34,794 bases of DNA from Flavobacteriales bacterium (GTDB lineage Bacteria; Bacteroidota; Bacteroidia; Flavobacteriales; TMED113). The translations under genes and the position numbers were made by a program. Below the pieces are notes generated by a model. The model saw only the letters and a list, made by a program, of their open reading frames with translations, searched no databases and was not told where the DNA came from. This document shows, one piece after another, positions 34,781 to 34,794 of this stretch (positions are counted from its first letter, which is position 1; every line of letters begins with the position of its first letter). The DNA lies in NCBI GenBank assembly GCA_002707245.1, contig PAMG01000014.1:63720-98513 (forward strand), read 5' to 3'.

Positions 34781-34794
34781 CAAACATATCAATT

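Overview
The window is AT-rich, densely packed chromosomal DNA from a member of the Bacteroidota, most likely the Flavobacteriales. Five things point there: type IX secretion genes (a PorW/SprE-like lipoprotein and PorZ), an ATP synthase operon atpBEFHAG without the beta and epsilon genes, Bacteroidota-specific families (DUF4292- and DUF4837-like proteins), TAnnTTTG-type -7 promoter boxes, and gene starts preceded by A/T-rich sequence with no Shine-Dalgarno motif. No IS element, phage gene, CRISPR array or rRNA was seen. This is housekeeping and cell-envelope DNA rather than an accessory island.

Layout. Positions 1-1209 (+) hold the 3' part of a PA-domain M28 aminopeptidase gene. It converges, with a 4-nt overlap, on a minus-strand operon read from 7596 down to 1206: a membrane-anchored M23 endopeptidase, a GH3-family adenylating enzyme broken by one in-frame TAA, dxr (isoprenoid synthesis), rseP (site-2 protease), and an ALDH7-type aldehyde dehydrogenase. 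A 106-bp divergent gap separates this from a plus-strand run: porW/sprE, a bactofilin, a small four-helix membrane protein, atpZ, then atpB-E-F-H-A-G behind its own promoter-like box at about 11332.

From 16345 to 28925 a second tightly spaced plus-strand run encodes an NtrY-like histidine kinase, a crotonase, a lipid-linked-sugar flippase, dUTPase, a sugar-phosphate nucleotidyltransferase, a TPR protein, a DUF4292-like lipoprotein, an EnvC-like amidase activator whose LytM domain has lost its zinc ligands, TatA, GatA, an MltD-like lytic transglycosylase and a DUF4837-like protein. This converges, with a 29-nt overlap, on a minus-strand group: TonB-dependent receptor, recO and porZ. A tRNA-Arg(UCG) lies on the plus strand at the right edge, divergent from porZ.

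Taken together, much of the window serves envelope construction: peptidoglycan cutting (M23, EnvC-like, MltD), a bactofilin scaffold, type IX secretion (PorW, PorZ), Tat export, a flippase, an outer-membrane receptor and site-2 proteolysis, around the proton-driven ATP synthase. I found no convincing new multi-gene system. The best leads are the stop-interrupted GH3 gene, the M23/bactofilin pairing around porW, the histidine-rich extension of ATP synthase subunit a, and an apparent insertion in the PorZ propeller.
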